Of a stretch of 64,000 bases of DNA, positions 43,460-52,081 are shown piece after piece. Origin of the DNA: Limnohabitans sp. T6-5 (lineage in GTDB: Bacteria > Pseudomonadota > Gammaproteobacteria > Burkholderiales > Burkholderiaceae_C); assembly GCF_003063315.1 (NCBI RefSeq), contig NZ_NERV01000005.1, forward strand, positions 124,001-188,000. Direction: 5' to 3'. Within the stretch, counting starts at the first letter, position 1, and every line of letters starts with the position of its first letter. Position numbers and translations under genes: made by a program. The notes beneath the pieces are model-generated. The model was given only the letters and a program-made list of their open reading frames with translations. It was not told the origin of the DNA and did no database searches.

Positions 43460-44812
43460 ATGACATCCAACACCGCCCAACTCGCGGCCTTTGCAGCCGG
43501 CCTGCGCTTCGAGGACATCCCTGCGCCCGTGGTGAGCAAGATCGAAGACCTGCTGGTCGACTGGTTCGGCTCGGCCGTGGCCGGTCACGGCACGCGACCT
43601 GTGGAGACCATCACCCGTTTTGCGCTGGCCATGGGTCCGGCCCAAGGCCCTTCTGAAGTCATCATCAACGGCGCACGCACCACGCCGTATTTGGCGGCCA
43701 TGGCCAACGCCGCTGCCTCGCATGTGGCCGAGCAAGACGATGTGCACAACGGCTCGGTGTTCCACCCGGCCACGGTGGTGTTTCCACCCGCTGTGGCGGT
43801 GGCCCAAGCCCTGGGCGCGAGCGGCAAACAACTGCTGGCCGCATCGGTGGTCGGCTACGAAGTCGGCATCCGTGTGGGTGAATTTTTGGGGCGCTCGCAC
43901 TACCGCGTGTTCCACACCACCGGCACCGCAGGCACGCTGGCCGCAGCAGCGGCCGTGGGCCACCTGCTTGGCCTGAACGCGCAGCAAATGCAGCACGCGC
44001 TGGGCTCGGCCGGCACGCAGTCGGCAGGCCTGTGGGAGTTCTTGCGCACCGCCGCCGACAGCAAGCAGCTGCACACCGCGCACGCGGCGGCTGCTGGCCT
44101 CATGTCGGCCTACTTGGCCAAAGACGGCTTTACCGGCGCGGCAGAAATTTTGGAAGGCCCGCAGGGCATGGCCGTGGGCATGTCGAGCGACGCCGACCCG
44201 AGCCGCCTGGTGGACGGCTTGGGCACGCGCTGGGCCACGGCCGAGACCTCGTTCAAGTACCACGCCAGCTGCCGCCACACCCACCCAGCGGCCGATGCGC
44301 TGCTGCACGTCATGCAGACGAATGGCTTGAAGCTCGATGACCTGGCCCAAGTGGTGACCCATGTGCACCAAGGCGCGATCGACGTGCTGGGCCCGGTGGT
44401 GCAACCCACCACGGTGCACCAGAGCAAGTTCTCGATGGGCACGGTGCTGGCCCTGGTGGCGCAACACGGCCACGCGGGCCTGACCGAATTTGACCGTGAC
44501 TTTTTGAGCCAACAAACGCAGGCGCTGCGCGACAAGGTCACGATGGCGCTCGACGCCGAAGTGGACAGCGCCTACCCCAAGCGCTGGATCGGCAAAGTCA
44601 CCGTCACCACCACCGACGGCCGCGTGCTGCACGGCCGCGTGGACAAGCCCAAGGGCGATCCGGGCAACACGCTCTCGCGCCAAGAGATCACCGACAAGGC
44701 CCTGCGCCTGGCCGCCTTCAGCGGCGGTGCCACGCCCGAGGCCATGCGCCAAAGCGTGGACGCACTCTGGCAAGTGGCCACTTGGCCCAAGGTCGGCGCA
44801 CTGCTGTCATGA
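43460..44812 (+). CDS. MmgE/PrpD family protein
   Basis: A 450-residue protein with the MmgE/PrpD all-helical domain and the C-terminal small domain. Signature pieces are DWFGSAVAGHGTRPVE, ASHVAEQDDVHNGSVFHP and the substrate-site region SFKYHASCRHTHPA. The family holds 2-methylcitrate dehydratase and cis-aconitate decarboxylase (which makes itaconate). In this cluster it could act on a C5 or C6 carboxylic acid such as cis-aconitate, citramalate or a related isomer. P. aeruginosa has a homologue at the same place (PA0881). Its stop overlaps the ccl start by 4 bp. Confidence 0.92.
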   Translation: MTSNTAQLAAFAAGLRFEDIPAPVVSKIEDLLVDWFGSAVAGHGTRPVETITRFALAMGPAQGPSEVIINGARTTPYLAAMANAAASHVAEQDDVHNGSVFHPATVVFPPAVAVAQALGASGKQLLAASVVGYEVGIRVGEFLGRSHYRVFHTTGTAGTLAAAAAVGHLLGLNAQQMQHALGSAGTQSAGLWEFLRTAADSKQLHTAHAAAAGLMSAYLAKDGFTGAAEILEGPQGMAVGMSSDADPSRLVDGLGTRWATAETSFKYHASCRHTHPAADALLHVMQTNGLKLDDLAQVVTHVHQGAIDVLGPVVQPTTVHQSKFSMGTVLALVAQHGHAGLTEFDRDFLSQQTQALRDKVTMALDAEVDSAYPKRWIGKVTVTTTDGRVLHGRVDKPKGDPGNTLSRQEITDKALRLAAFSGGATPEAMRQSVDALWQVATWPKVGALLS

Positions 44813-45687
44813 GCGGGTTGATGCACTCGCAGTCTGCATCGCCAGCCCAGCCTTTGCCGCCATCCAAGCTGGCGCAGGCGCGCAGCTTTTTGTTTGTGCC
44901 TGGCAACCGCCCCGAGCGCTTTGCCAAGGCCCTGGCCAGCGGTGCCGACGCGGTCATCATTGACCTGGAAGACGCGGTGCCGCTCGACGCCAAAGACGCG
45001 GCCCGCACCGCTCTGCTCAGCGCTTGGTCGGCCTTTGATGCGGCTGAGCGTGCACGCCTCTTGGTGCGCGTCAACCCGGCAGGCACGCCCTGGCATGAAT
45101 CCGACTTGGCGGCGCTGGGCGGCTTGCCTGGCCTGGGCGCGCTCATGCTGCCCAAAGCCGAAAACTCACAGCAAGTCGAGCACGCCTTCAGCACCAGCGG
45201 TGTGCCTGTCTTGCCCTTGATTGAAAGCGCCGAAGGCGTGGGGCAGATGGACGCCATAGCACTCGCACAAGGCGTCTTGCGCCTGGGGCTTGGGCACATT
45301 GATTTGCAGGCCGATTTGGGGCTCAGCTGCGGACCCGATGAAGCCGAACTGGCTCCCATTCGAGTGGCGCTGGTGGTGGCCTCGCGCCGCGCCCATTTGC
45401 CCGCCCCGGTGGACGGCGTGACCACCGCCACCACCGACGCCGATGTGTTGGCCCGCGACGCGCAGCGCAGCCGCCGCTTTGGCTTTGGTGCCAAGCTGTG
45501 CATCCACCCCGCGCAGGTGGCAGGCGTGCACCAGGCCCTGGCCCCGACCGAGGCCGAATGCGCCTGGGCCAAACGTGTGCTGGCCGCTGAAGCGCAGGCC
45601 CATGGCGGCGCGTTCAGTGTGGACGGCAAGATGGTCGACCCGCCTGTGTTGCTGCTGGCGCGCAAGATTCTCCAGATTCGTTCCTGA
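44809..45687 (+). CDS. ccl: CitE-like lyase, probable citramalyl-CoA lyase
   Basis: A 292-residue HpcH/HpaI-fold lyase. The N-terminal RSFLFVPGNRPERFAKAL and VIIDLEDAVPLDAK segments, the metal-binding Glu in LIESAEGV, and the Asp of GHIDLQADLG are typical of CitE-like proteins. It would split citramalyl-CoA into acetyl-CoA and pyruvate, the last step of itaconate use. Coupled to the MmgE/PrpD gene by ATGA. Confidence 0.88.
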   Translation: MSGLMHSQSASPAQPLPPSKLAQARSFLFVPGNRPERFAKALASGADAVIIDLEDAVPLDAKDAARTALLSAWSAFDAAERARLLVRVNPAGTPWHESDLAALGGLPGLGALMLPKAENSQQVEHAFSTSGVPVLPLIESAEGVGQMDAIALAQGVLRLGLGHIDLQADLGLSCGPDEAELAPIRVALVVASRRAHLPAPVDGVTTATTDADVLARDAQRSRRFGFGAKLCIHPAQVAGVHQALAPTEAECAWAKRVLAAEAQAHGGAFSVDGKMVDPPVLLLARKILQIRS

Positions 45688-45739
45688 TGAAAGGGGGAGC
45701 GGAATCTTTGCCCGCCGAGCTCCAAAACGCAGCTTGCCT

Positions 45740-45861
45740 CGTAGGTCGGTACTCGCAGAGTCCGACGTCTTGGTGATGCAGCGAAGGGGTAGTTTCCAAG
45801 TCTGGCGGTCGCCCCACGCTGCCTTGGAATCCGTGTAGGTCGCAGCTTCAGCCCCGACACG
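45740..45861. repeat. Two family-A units, both inverted (ACTC and GGCT classes)
   Basis: GTAGGTCGGTACTCGCAGAG (stem ACTC/GAGT) at about 45740 and GTAGGTCGCAGCTTCAGCC (decayed GGCT class) at about 45834 have the same orientation. This is one of the few exceptions to the inverted-pair rule. Confidence 0.85.
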
Positions 45862-45927
45862 AACCTGAGCCGACATGGCGCGCACCCATTTGGAGTTGGC
45901 CCCCCGGCCCGCTGTCACAATCCCCCC

Positions 45928-46836
45928 ATGTCTGTTCATTTCGATCTGGTGGATTTGCGCCTCATGGTGCGGGTGGCCGAAGCCAACAGCCTCACCAAAG
46001 GGGCCGAGGCCTCGCACATCTCGCTGCCTGCGGCCAGCACGCGCATCAAAAACCTCGAAGAAAGCATCGGTGCCAAGCTGCTCAACCGGCACAGCCAGGG
46101 CGTCACCCTCACGCCGCCGGGCCAGGCCTTTGTGCACCGGGCGCGGCTGGTGCTGGGCCAGATCGAACACCTGCGCGGCGACTTGCAGGAATACGCCAGC
46201 GGCATCAAAGGCCACCTGCGCGTGTACGCCAACACCACGGCCTTGGGCGAGTTCTTGCCCGAAGTGCTCAAGCGCTACCTGGCCACGCACCCCGATGTGA
46301 ACATCGACCTGCAAGAAAAACTGTCGAACGAAATCGTGCGCGCTGTCATCGACGGTAAGACCGACATCGGCATCGTGGCCGGCTCGGTGCGCACCGAAAG
46401 CCTGCAGACCTTGCCCTACCGTTCTGACAGCCTGGTGCTGGTGGTGCCTGAGCACCACCCCGTGGCCGACCTGCCCAGCATGCAGCTCATTGACGCGCTG
46501 GAGTTTGACCATGTGGGCCTGCACGAAGCGAGCGCCTTGCACGCCTTCCTTAACCGCGAATGCGAGCAACTCAACATGCCGCTCAAGGTGCGTATCCAGG
46601 TCAGCAGCTTTGAGTCGGCCTGCCGCATGATCGAAGCCGGTGTGGGCGTGGGCGTGCTGCCCGAATCGGCCGCCCGCCGCCACGCCCGCAGCATGGCCAT
46701 CCGCCTGGTGCCGCTGTCCGACGCGTGGGCGATCCGTTCCATGCAAATTTGCGTGCGCATTCTGGACGAGCTGCCTGCGTTTGCAAGGGACTTGATTGAT
46801 TTGCTGGCAGAGGATGCGCGGCAGGCGATGGCTTGA
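45928..46836 (+). CDS. LysR-type regulator, probable itaconate-cluster regulator
   Basis: A 302-residue LysR protein. The winged helix-turn-helix is in residues 5-65 (VAEANSLTKGAEASHISLPA...RIKNLEESIGAKLLNR), followed by a periplasmic-binding-like effector domain from about residue 90. It stands at the end of the cluster on the same strand; in P. aeruginosa and Yersinia a LysR regulator (RipR/ItcR type) sits next to the itaconate genes. Control of ich-ict-ccl by itaconate is inferred from position only. Confidence 0.92.
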   Translation: MSVHFDLVDLRLMVRVAEANSLTKGAEASHISLPAASTRIKNLEESIGAKLLNRHSQGVTLTPPGQAFVHRARLVLGQIEHLRGDLQEYASGIKGHLRVYANTTALGEFLPEVLKRYLATHPDVNIDLQEKLSNEIVRAVIDGKTDIGIVAGSVRTESLQTLPYRSDSLVLVVPEHHPVADLPSMQLIDALEFDHVGLHEASALHAFLNRECEQLNMPLKVRIQVSSFESACRMIEAGVGVGVLPESAARRHARSMAIRLVPLSDAWAIRSMQICVRILDELPAFARDLIDLLAEDARQAMA

Positions 46837-47001
46837 GGGCTTGCTTGTGCGGATAGGGAGGCTTGCGGTTTTTTGAGCAAGTTTGGAAAAGGCAACGTCA
46901 TCAAACGATCAAGCGCCGCCATTTATAGATGTGCAGCAGCAGCCCGCTTCAATAGTTCCGACACACTGAAGTCTGAAATGTTTGCCCGCAGTCACCCTGT
47001 A

Positions 47002-47070
47002 GTTCGGTGGCTTCAGCCCCGACATGACAGCGCTGAGCACAAGCCCATGTCGGACCTGACGGTACGACCT
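47002..47070. repeat. Family-A inverted pair (GGCT and ACCT classes)
   Basis: Inverted GTAGTTCGGTGGCTTCAGCC is followed by forward TGTCGGACCTGACGGTACG. This is the same class pair as at 19127-19196. It is the last family-A unit I could find; none is visible downstream to the window end. Confidence 0.85.
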
Positions 47071-47146
47071 ATCGACACCTTTGCCAATTGAAGACTTCAC
47101 ACGACCGAATCAACCGTCTGGCTGCAGCCGTAATTCTTGGGTCTTC

Positions 47147-47385
47147 AACCTAGAAAACGCAGTTGAACGCGCCCGAGGGTGCAGCCATGGGGGGCAATGG
47201 CCAGGCGCGAGGAGGCCGCAGGCTGCCCCCCTGCAACGACGAGCAACGCCGCCAGTGCCCCCCAGGGCTGTGCCATCGGGTGCGTAGCGGTATCACCCAC
47301 AAGGTGAGCGTCTTCGTGCTCACAGCGTTCAGGATACACAAGGGTTTTCAGCGGGTTCAAAGCGGTCAACTGCGTTTTCTAGGTT
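47147..47385. mobile_element. MITE-like element with 20-bp perfect inverted termini
   Basis: AACCTAGAAAACGCAGTTGA at 47147-47166 returns as its exact reverse complement at 47366-47385, giving a 239-bp unit. The inside is GC-rich and has no convincing gene, only a short frame on each strand. Termini of this kind suggest a non-autonomous element moved by a transposase coded elsewhere. No clear target-site duplication is visible. The rest of 46837-47514 holds the family-A pair and no gene. Confidence 0.78.
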
Positions 47386-47514
47386 CAAATGTCAGCTTCC
47401 GTCAATTGCAGGCACCTTGTTCGCCGTATTGCCGGACAGCATCGCTGGACATGCCACGTTGACGTGGTCTTCATCATGTTCGGAGTGACCAGCACGGCGA
47501 AAGCAAAGCAGACG

Positions 47515-48213
47515 TCAGACCGCCCGCCGGACCATCATTTCCTTGATCTTGCTGATGGCTGCTGCCGGCAGCAGGTTCTTGGGGCAGACATCCACGCAGT
47601 TCAAGATGTCTCGGCAGCGAAACAGGCGATAAGGGTCTTGCAGGTCGTCTAGCCGTTGAGCCGTTGCGGTGTCGCGGCTGTCCACCAGGAAGCGGTAAGC
47701 CTGCAGCAGGCCTGCAGGGCCGACGTACTTGTCAGGGTTCCACCAGTAGCTTGGACAAGCTGACGAACAGCAGGCACACAGGATGCACTCGTACAGGCCG
47801 TTGAGCGACTCTCGCTCTTGTGGCGACTGCAGTCGCTCACGCTCCGGCGGTGGCTCGTCGTTGATCAGATAGGGCTTGATGGCGTGGTACTGTTTGAAGA
47901 ATTGGGTCATATCGACGACCAGGTCACGGATGACGGGCAGGCCGGGAAGGGGCTTGAGCACGATCTTGGTCGGCAGTTCGCGCATGTTGGTGATACAGGC
48001 CAGCCCGTTTTTGCCATTGATGTTCATCGCGTCGGAGCCGCAGATGCCTTCACGACAGGAGCGCCGGAAACTCAGGCTCGGATCGATGGCCTTCAGTCGA
48101 ATCAGCACATCCAGCAACATGCGGTCGCCGGGGTCAACGTCCAATTCGAACACTTGCATGCGTGGCGCGTCGTGCTGGTCTGGGTCGTAGCGGTAGATGT
48201 GAAAGCTATGCAT
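47515..48213 (-). CDS. sdhB: Orphan succinate dehydrogenase/fumarate reductase iron-sulphur subunit
   Basis: A 232-residue SdhB/FrdB protein. The [2Fe-2S] cysteines are in SCREGICGSDAMNINGKNGLAC-type spacing (first four Cys before residue 80). The C-terminal [4Fe-4S]/[3Fe-4S] cysteines are in CILCACCSSACP and LNCVDVCPKNL. All cluster ligands look present. Oddly, no flavoprotein or membrane-anchor genes are nearby, and the only partner is a 93-residue protein of unknown function 20 bp upstream. It looks like a displaced second copy. Confidence 0.92.
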   Translation of the reverse strand: MHSFHIYRYDPDQHDAPRMQVFELDVDPGDRMLLDVLIRLKAIDPSLSFRRSCREGICGSDAMNINGKNGLACITNMRELPTKIVLKPLPGLPVIRDLVVDMTQFFKQYHAIKPYLINDEPPPERERLQSPQERESLNGLYECILCACCSSACPSYWWNPDKYVGPAGLLQAYRFLVDSRDTATAQRLDDLQDPYRLFRCRDILNCVDVCPKNLLPAAAISKIKEMMVRRAV

Positions 48214-48232
48214 GCAGCGCCCCTTCGTTCGG

Positions 48233-48514
48233 TTATTTAGGTCTGAATTGGCCAGCACGGTCTACGAGACTGCGCATCTCATCCGCAGCACGCAGAGTCA
48301 AAGGGTGTTGCGTATAGCCCGGCCGCGGGGCGATGAATGTTGCCATCTCGCGGACCCGTACCAGTTGCGACTCCGGGGATTGGGCCAGCATGGAAATGAC
48401 CAGATTTTCCAAGGCAATGACACGAACGCGCAATTGCTCCGATTCGGCCTGGTTCGCGTCCAGATCTTCGAAAGGGGTCACGCCGGCGGGTGCGTTGGCC
48501 AGTTGGTTTTGCAC
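48233..48514 (-). CDS. Hypothetical protein upstream of orphan sdhB
   Basis: A 93-residue soluble protein starting with GTG behind a near-perfect AAGGAGG site (7 bp). The central part (AESEQLRVRVIALENLVISML) can form a short amphipathic helix or coiled coil. I do not recognise it. It ends 19 bp before the sdhB start, so both are probably one transcript. Confidence 0.6.
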   Translation of the reverse strand: MQNQLANAPAGVTPFEDLDANQAESEQLRVRVIALENLVISMLAQSPESQLVRVREMATFIAPRPGYTQHPLTLRAADEMRSLVDRAGQFRPK

Positions 48515-48681
48515 GTTAAAACCTCCTTCGTTCTTCCGCCCAGACGTCCATTGAGGGTGATAAAGCCTTGGGTTCTATCCGATGATCGTGATGACTGCCG
48601 TGTGCGGAACGTTGCGTAGCAGCATGCGTGGGATATCCGGGCAAGTCTGTGCGCCAGCGTGCAGATCTGATCTGAGGTACG

Positions 48682-49245
48682 TTGTTGTCCGCTGCACTTT
48701 TCAGTGCCAAGACTTGGGATTTATACGACGTGGCGCGTCAGACAGAAGGGCTATTGCCTTGCGCGTTCACCCAAGCCAACATCGACCTCGCGCCCGAGCG
48801 CTTGCTGGGCGCTTTGCTCGACCCGGACGTCCGTGTGGGCACCAGCACGCCCAAAGCAGACCCCGCCGGTGACTATGCTTGGGCGCTGTTTCGCCGGGCC
48901 GAAGCGCTGCAAGCTGGCGCCTATGCCACGTTGGATCGCAAGGCCTTGCAGCTCACGGGCGGCCCTGCCTCACCCAAACCGCCCCCAGGCCGTGGTGCAT
49001 ATGCCTGGGTCATGGACCAGGGGCAAGCCGACGTCTTTCTAACCTATTACACCAATGCGGTGGCTGCGCAAGGCGAAGTTCAGCGTTTGAAGAGGGTGGC
49101 TGTGCCACCCAACTTGCAGGTGTTTGCGGATTACGGCATCACGGTGCGCCGGGGTGCGCCCCCTGCGGCACAAGCCTTTGCCGACGCCTTGCTGACACCA
49201 AGTGCACAGGCGGTCTTTGCGCGCTATGGATTTGGCAGTCCGTGA
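48682..49245 (+). pseudogene. 5'-truncated molybdate-type ABC substrate-binding protein
   Basis: About 187 codons that match the C-terminal two-thirds of a ModA-like binding protein: VGTSTPKADPAGDYAWALF, ADVFLTYYTNAV and a final helix AQAVFARYGF. The signal peptide and first lobe are missing; the frame begins abruptly at ALFSAKTWDLYD, next to the divergent sdhB block. It is probably the remains of a gene cut when that block arrived. Only a TTG start is available. Confidence 0.6.
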
Positions 49246-49296
49246 TTTTCAGATTCACCAAATCCTGACGGGCTGCTTGGTGTCGATTGCCGATTT

Positions 49297-50463
49297 TCAG
49301 GCCTGCAGCTTTTGCAGATAAGCGTCCAGTTTCACAAAGGTGCCGCCAAAGCCCACCTCCATGCCTGGCCGCGCTGCGTCAAAGGTTTGGTGACCGATGT
49401 CGTCACTCTCATGCGGCACCCAGGTGATCGTGACACGCGTGCCTTCGCCGGGGACGTCCTCAAATGTGGTGGTGACGTGCATGTACTTGGGCCAAGTGGG
49501 TGCCATGGGGTGCGCGCCCAGGCCGCCCTCGCGGGTGGAAAAGCTTTGCAGATGCACCAGTCGCTCGTTCGGATCGATCTGCAGGAACTCCTGCTTGCCC
49601 CACATCTCCATGCCAGCGGGTCCCTGAATGCCGTAGTGGTAACGCCCCCCGACGCGAAAGTCCATGTCGGTGTGGATGTTGTGAAAGCCCTCGGGGCTGA
49701 GCCACTGCGCGAGGTGATGCGGCTGCGTGTAGACCTCAAACACGATCGGGCGACGTGCGCGAAAGACGCGGGAGATGACGAATGGGGTGAGGGTGATCAT
49801 GGCGTATTTCGCAATGGCCGCAGCATGCACTTCGGCGCAGTCCAGAAACGGAAAACCCGGGTCGGAATTTTTGTTGAACACCAAGGCCAAATCGGTGCCC
49901 GCCAACAGGATGGATTCACAGCCCTCTTCGCGGATCAAGGTGTTGGCCGCGTCCAGAAAGATCGTTCGATGCTGTTCAGTCGCCACGCCTTGGCTGGCCA
50001 TGGACACATAGGCGTCGTGAACTTCTTGCAGCATGGCGGTGGGTGGTACCACTTGCACGCCATCGAGCACGCCGTAAAACTGCGACGCCATGACGACGCG
50101 TGTGCCCAGCAAGCCTACTTTTTTCAAGCCCTGGCGATGCACTTCGGCCTTGACGGTTTCCAGCAAATCGATCACCGGGATGGGAGAGATTTTCTTGAAG
50201 GCCTCAATGCAGAAATGCCCGGCGATGGAGGACACGGCGATCATTTCTACACCGCACTGCTTCAAGCGATTGGCCAGTTCCATGTAGATGGCGACTTGGG
50301 CATCTTGATTGTTTTCGGCCTGATGTCGCAGCAGCGTGGACGTATCGGCATGGGCCATCGTGAGTTGCAGGTCCACACCCGCTTGGGCCATGGTCGAGAT
50401 CAGTTGCCGATAGTAATAGTCCGTGGCGGCGGGGCCAATGCCGACGATCATGCCAACGTGCAT
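49297..50463 (-). CDS. Asp/Glu racemase-like domain fused to an SRPBCC (AHSA1) domain
   Basis: A 388-residue protein of two parts. Residues 1-222 have the aspartate/glutamate racemase fold (MIVGIGPAATDYYYR, KKVGLLGTRVVMASQFY, FLDCAEVHAAAIAKYA). Residues about 226-388 are an SRPBCC/AHSA1 domain (VFRARRPIVFEVYTQPHH ... ending EVGFGGTFVKLDAYL). Both catalytic cysteines are lost: the LCTNTMH-like position reads AVSSIAGH (Ser78-Ser79) and the GCTE-like position reads LAGTDL (Gly189). A racemase reaction is therefore unlikely. It lies 51 bp downstream of a BKACE gene, so a shared pathway is likely. Confidence 0.85.
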   Translation of the reverse strand: MHVGMIVGIGPAATDYYYRQLISTMAQAGVDLQLTMAHADTSTLLRHQAENNQDAQVAIYMELANRLKQCGVEMIAVSSIAGHFCIEAFKKISPIPVIDLLETVKAEVHRQGLKKVGLLGTRVVMASQFYGVLDGVQVVPPTAMLQEVHDAYVSMASQGVATEQHRTIFLDAANTLIREEGCESILLAGTDLALVFNKNSDPGFPFLDCAEVHAAAIAKYAMITLTPFVISRVFRARRPIVFEVYTQPHHLAQWLSPEGFHNIHTDMDFRVGGRYHYGIQGPAGMEMWGKQEFLQIDPNERLVHLQSFSTREGGLGAHPMAPTWPKYMHVTTTFEDVPGEGTRVTITWVPHESDDIGHQTFDAARPGMEVGFGGTFVKLDAYLQKLQA

Positions 50464-50514
50464 GGAACCACTCCTGAGGAAAATCTGAAGGTTAGTTGAC
50501 TGGATATTGATCGC

Positions 50515-51438
50515 TTAGAAACCCACGCGCTGCGCGCCCTTGAGCGCCAGAATTTTCCGGGCCTCGTCGGGCGTGGCGATTTGCAGGCCCAGGCCTTCGA
50601 CGATCTGTCGCGCTTGGTGCACTTGCTCGGCATTGCTTTTGGCCAGCGTGCCCTTGCCCAGCCAGAGGCTGTCTTCCAGACCCACGCGCACATGGCTGCC
50701 CATGCTGGCGCCCATGGCAGCGATGCGCATCTGGTGACGCCCTGCGCCGAAAACAGACCACTGGTATTGGTCGCCGAACAAACGGTCGGCGGTGCGGCGC
50801 ATGTGCATCACGTCTTCGGGGTGGTTGCCAATGCCGCCCAAAATGCCGAAGACCGACTGGATGAAAAACGGCCCCTTGATGAGCCCTTTGTCGGCAAAGT
50901 GCGCCAGGTTGTAAAGGTGGCCGATGTCGTAGCACTCGAGTTCAAACCGGGTGTCGTTTTCCGCGCAGGCCCGCAAGGCGTATTCGATGTCCTTGAAGGT
51001 GTTGCGAAAGATCAGGTCGCGGCTTTTTTCCAGGTGCTCGCGTTCCCATTCATGTTTGAACTCGGTGAAGCGGTCCAGCATCGGGAACAGCGCGAAATTG
51101 AACGACCCCAGATTGAGCGACGCCACCTCCGGCGCAAACCGCATCGAGGGATGAATCCGTTCATCTATCGTCATGAACGGCGAGCCGCCGCTGGTCAGGT
51201 TGAGCACCGCGTTGGTGCGGCTTTTGATCTGTGGCAAAAACTTGCCGAAGGCTTCGGGGCTTTGGTCGGGCTTGCCCGTGACCGGGTCCCGCGCATGCAG
51301 GTGGATGATGGCCGCGCCCGCCTCGGCCGCTTCCACCGAGGCTTCGATGATCTCTTCAGGCGTCACCGGCAGATAGGGCGACATGGACGGCGTGTGGATG
51401 GCGCCTGTGACTGCACAAGTGATGATGACTTTGTTCAT
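50515..51438 (-). CDS. BKACE family beta-keto acid cleavage enzyme
   Basis: A 307-residue TIM-barrel enzyme of the DUF849/BKACE family. It condenses a beta-keto acid with acetyl-CoA to give acetoacetate and a new CoA ester. Zinc ligands are in IIHLHARDP (two His) and the catalytic region ECYDIGHLYNL. NLTSGGSPFMTIDER and LEDSLWLGKG are also typical. Start is the ATG at 51438. The downstream racemase-like fusion probably belongs to the same operon. Confidence 0.92.
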   Translation of the reverse strand: MNKVIITCAVTGAIHTPSMSPYLPVTPEEIIEASVEAAEAGAAIIHLHARDPVTGKPDQSPEAFGKFLPQIKSRTNAVLNLTSGGSPFMTIDERIHPSMRFAPEVASLNLGSFNFALFPMLDRFTEFKHEWEREHLEKSRDLIFRNTFKDIEYALRACAENDTRFELECYDIGHLYNLAHFADKGLIKGPFFIQSVFGILGGIGNHPEDVMHMRRTADRLFGDQYQWSVFGAGRHQMRIAAMGASMGSHVRVGLEDSLWLGKGTLAKSNAEQVHQARQIVEGLGLQIATPDEARKILALKGAQRVGF

Positions 51439-51600
51439 CGGATGGACTGCTGGGGTTGGAAGTCGGGCCATCGTAAGGACGAGTCACAGTGCGTTACATC
51501 ACGTTAACCCCTAAGGGCAGACGCATGGGTTACAGCAAGCCGCGTGTGCAGCATGGTCATTCGCCTGAATGAACTGCACAACATCGCGCGGCTGGCGATG

Positions 51601-52044
51601 TCAGTGAGCTGACTGAGCAACCATCAGATGAGGACTCTGAAGGGCAGACTTCAAAAGTCCAGCAAGTGCAGTTCGAGACGCCTGCCTGCTGCCCGTTGCT
51701 TGAATTTGACCGTCTGAAGAAATCCGTGCCACAAAAGTTCCACCGATCAATGCGCTGGGGGACAGCTGCCCTGTGAAAACACGATTGCCAGCAGTACCAC
51801 CCCAATCGCTAGCTGAGGGGAGTGTGCCTACGTTGTGCAAGGACTTGCTTGCCACTTCCCACCGCTGCAGTGTTCCGCTAGATCCATGGGTGCCCAAAGT
51901 CTGCGGCACAACATAAACGCTGTCATCCCTGAATGTGTTGTTGGACGTGTAAGCCAGGTTGCAGGCGGAAACGTTCAGCGGCCAATTCGCTAATAAACCC
52001 CAATGTGAATTCAAATAAACCAGTAATTTGGAATGAATGTGCAT
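51601..52044 (-). CDS. Hypothetical protein, doubtful
   Basis: A 147-codon frame divergent from the AAA ATPase gene. It is rich in Ser, Thr, Gly and Asn with few charged residues, like a fragment of a surface or phage-tail protein (for example GGTAGNRVFTGQLSPSALIGG). No ribosome-binding site is clear. The 51439-52081 gap otherwise shows nothing I recognise. It may be the remains of an older gene. Confidence 0.3.
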   Translation of the reverse strand: MHIHSKLLVYLNSHWGLLANWPLNVSACNLAYTSNNTFRDDSVYVVPQTLGTHGSSGTLQRWEVASKSLHNVGTLPSASDWGGTAGNRVFTGQLSPSALIGGTFVARISSDGQIQATGSRQASRTALAGLLKSALQSPHLMVAQSAH

Positions 52045-52081
52045 AATGCGAATATATTTTAATATTCAATAGGTGAATTCA

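Noticed and set aside
47150..47369. Short minus-strand frames inside the inverted-repeat element
   Set aside because: No ribosome-binding site or protein features; they are open because of GC-rich sequence within the element.
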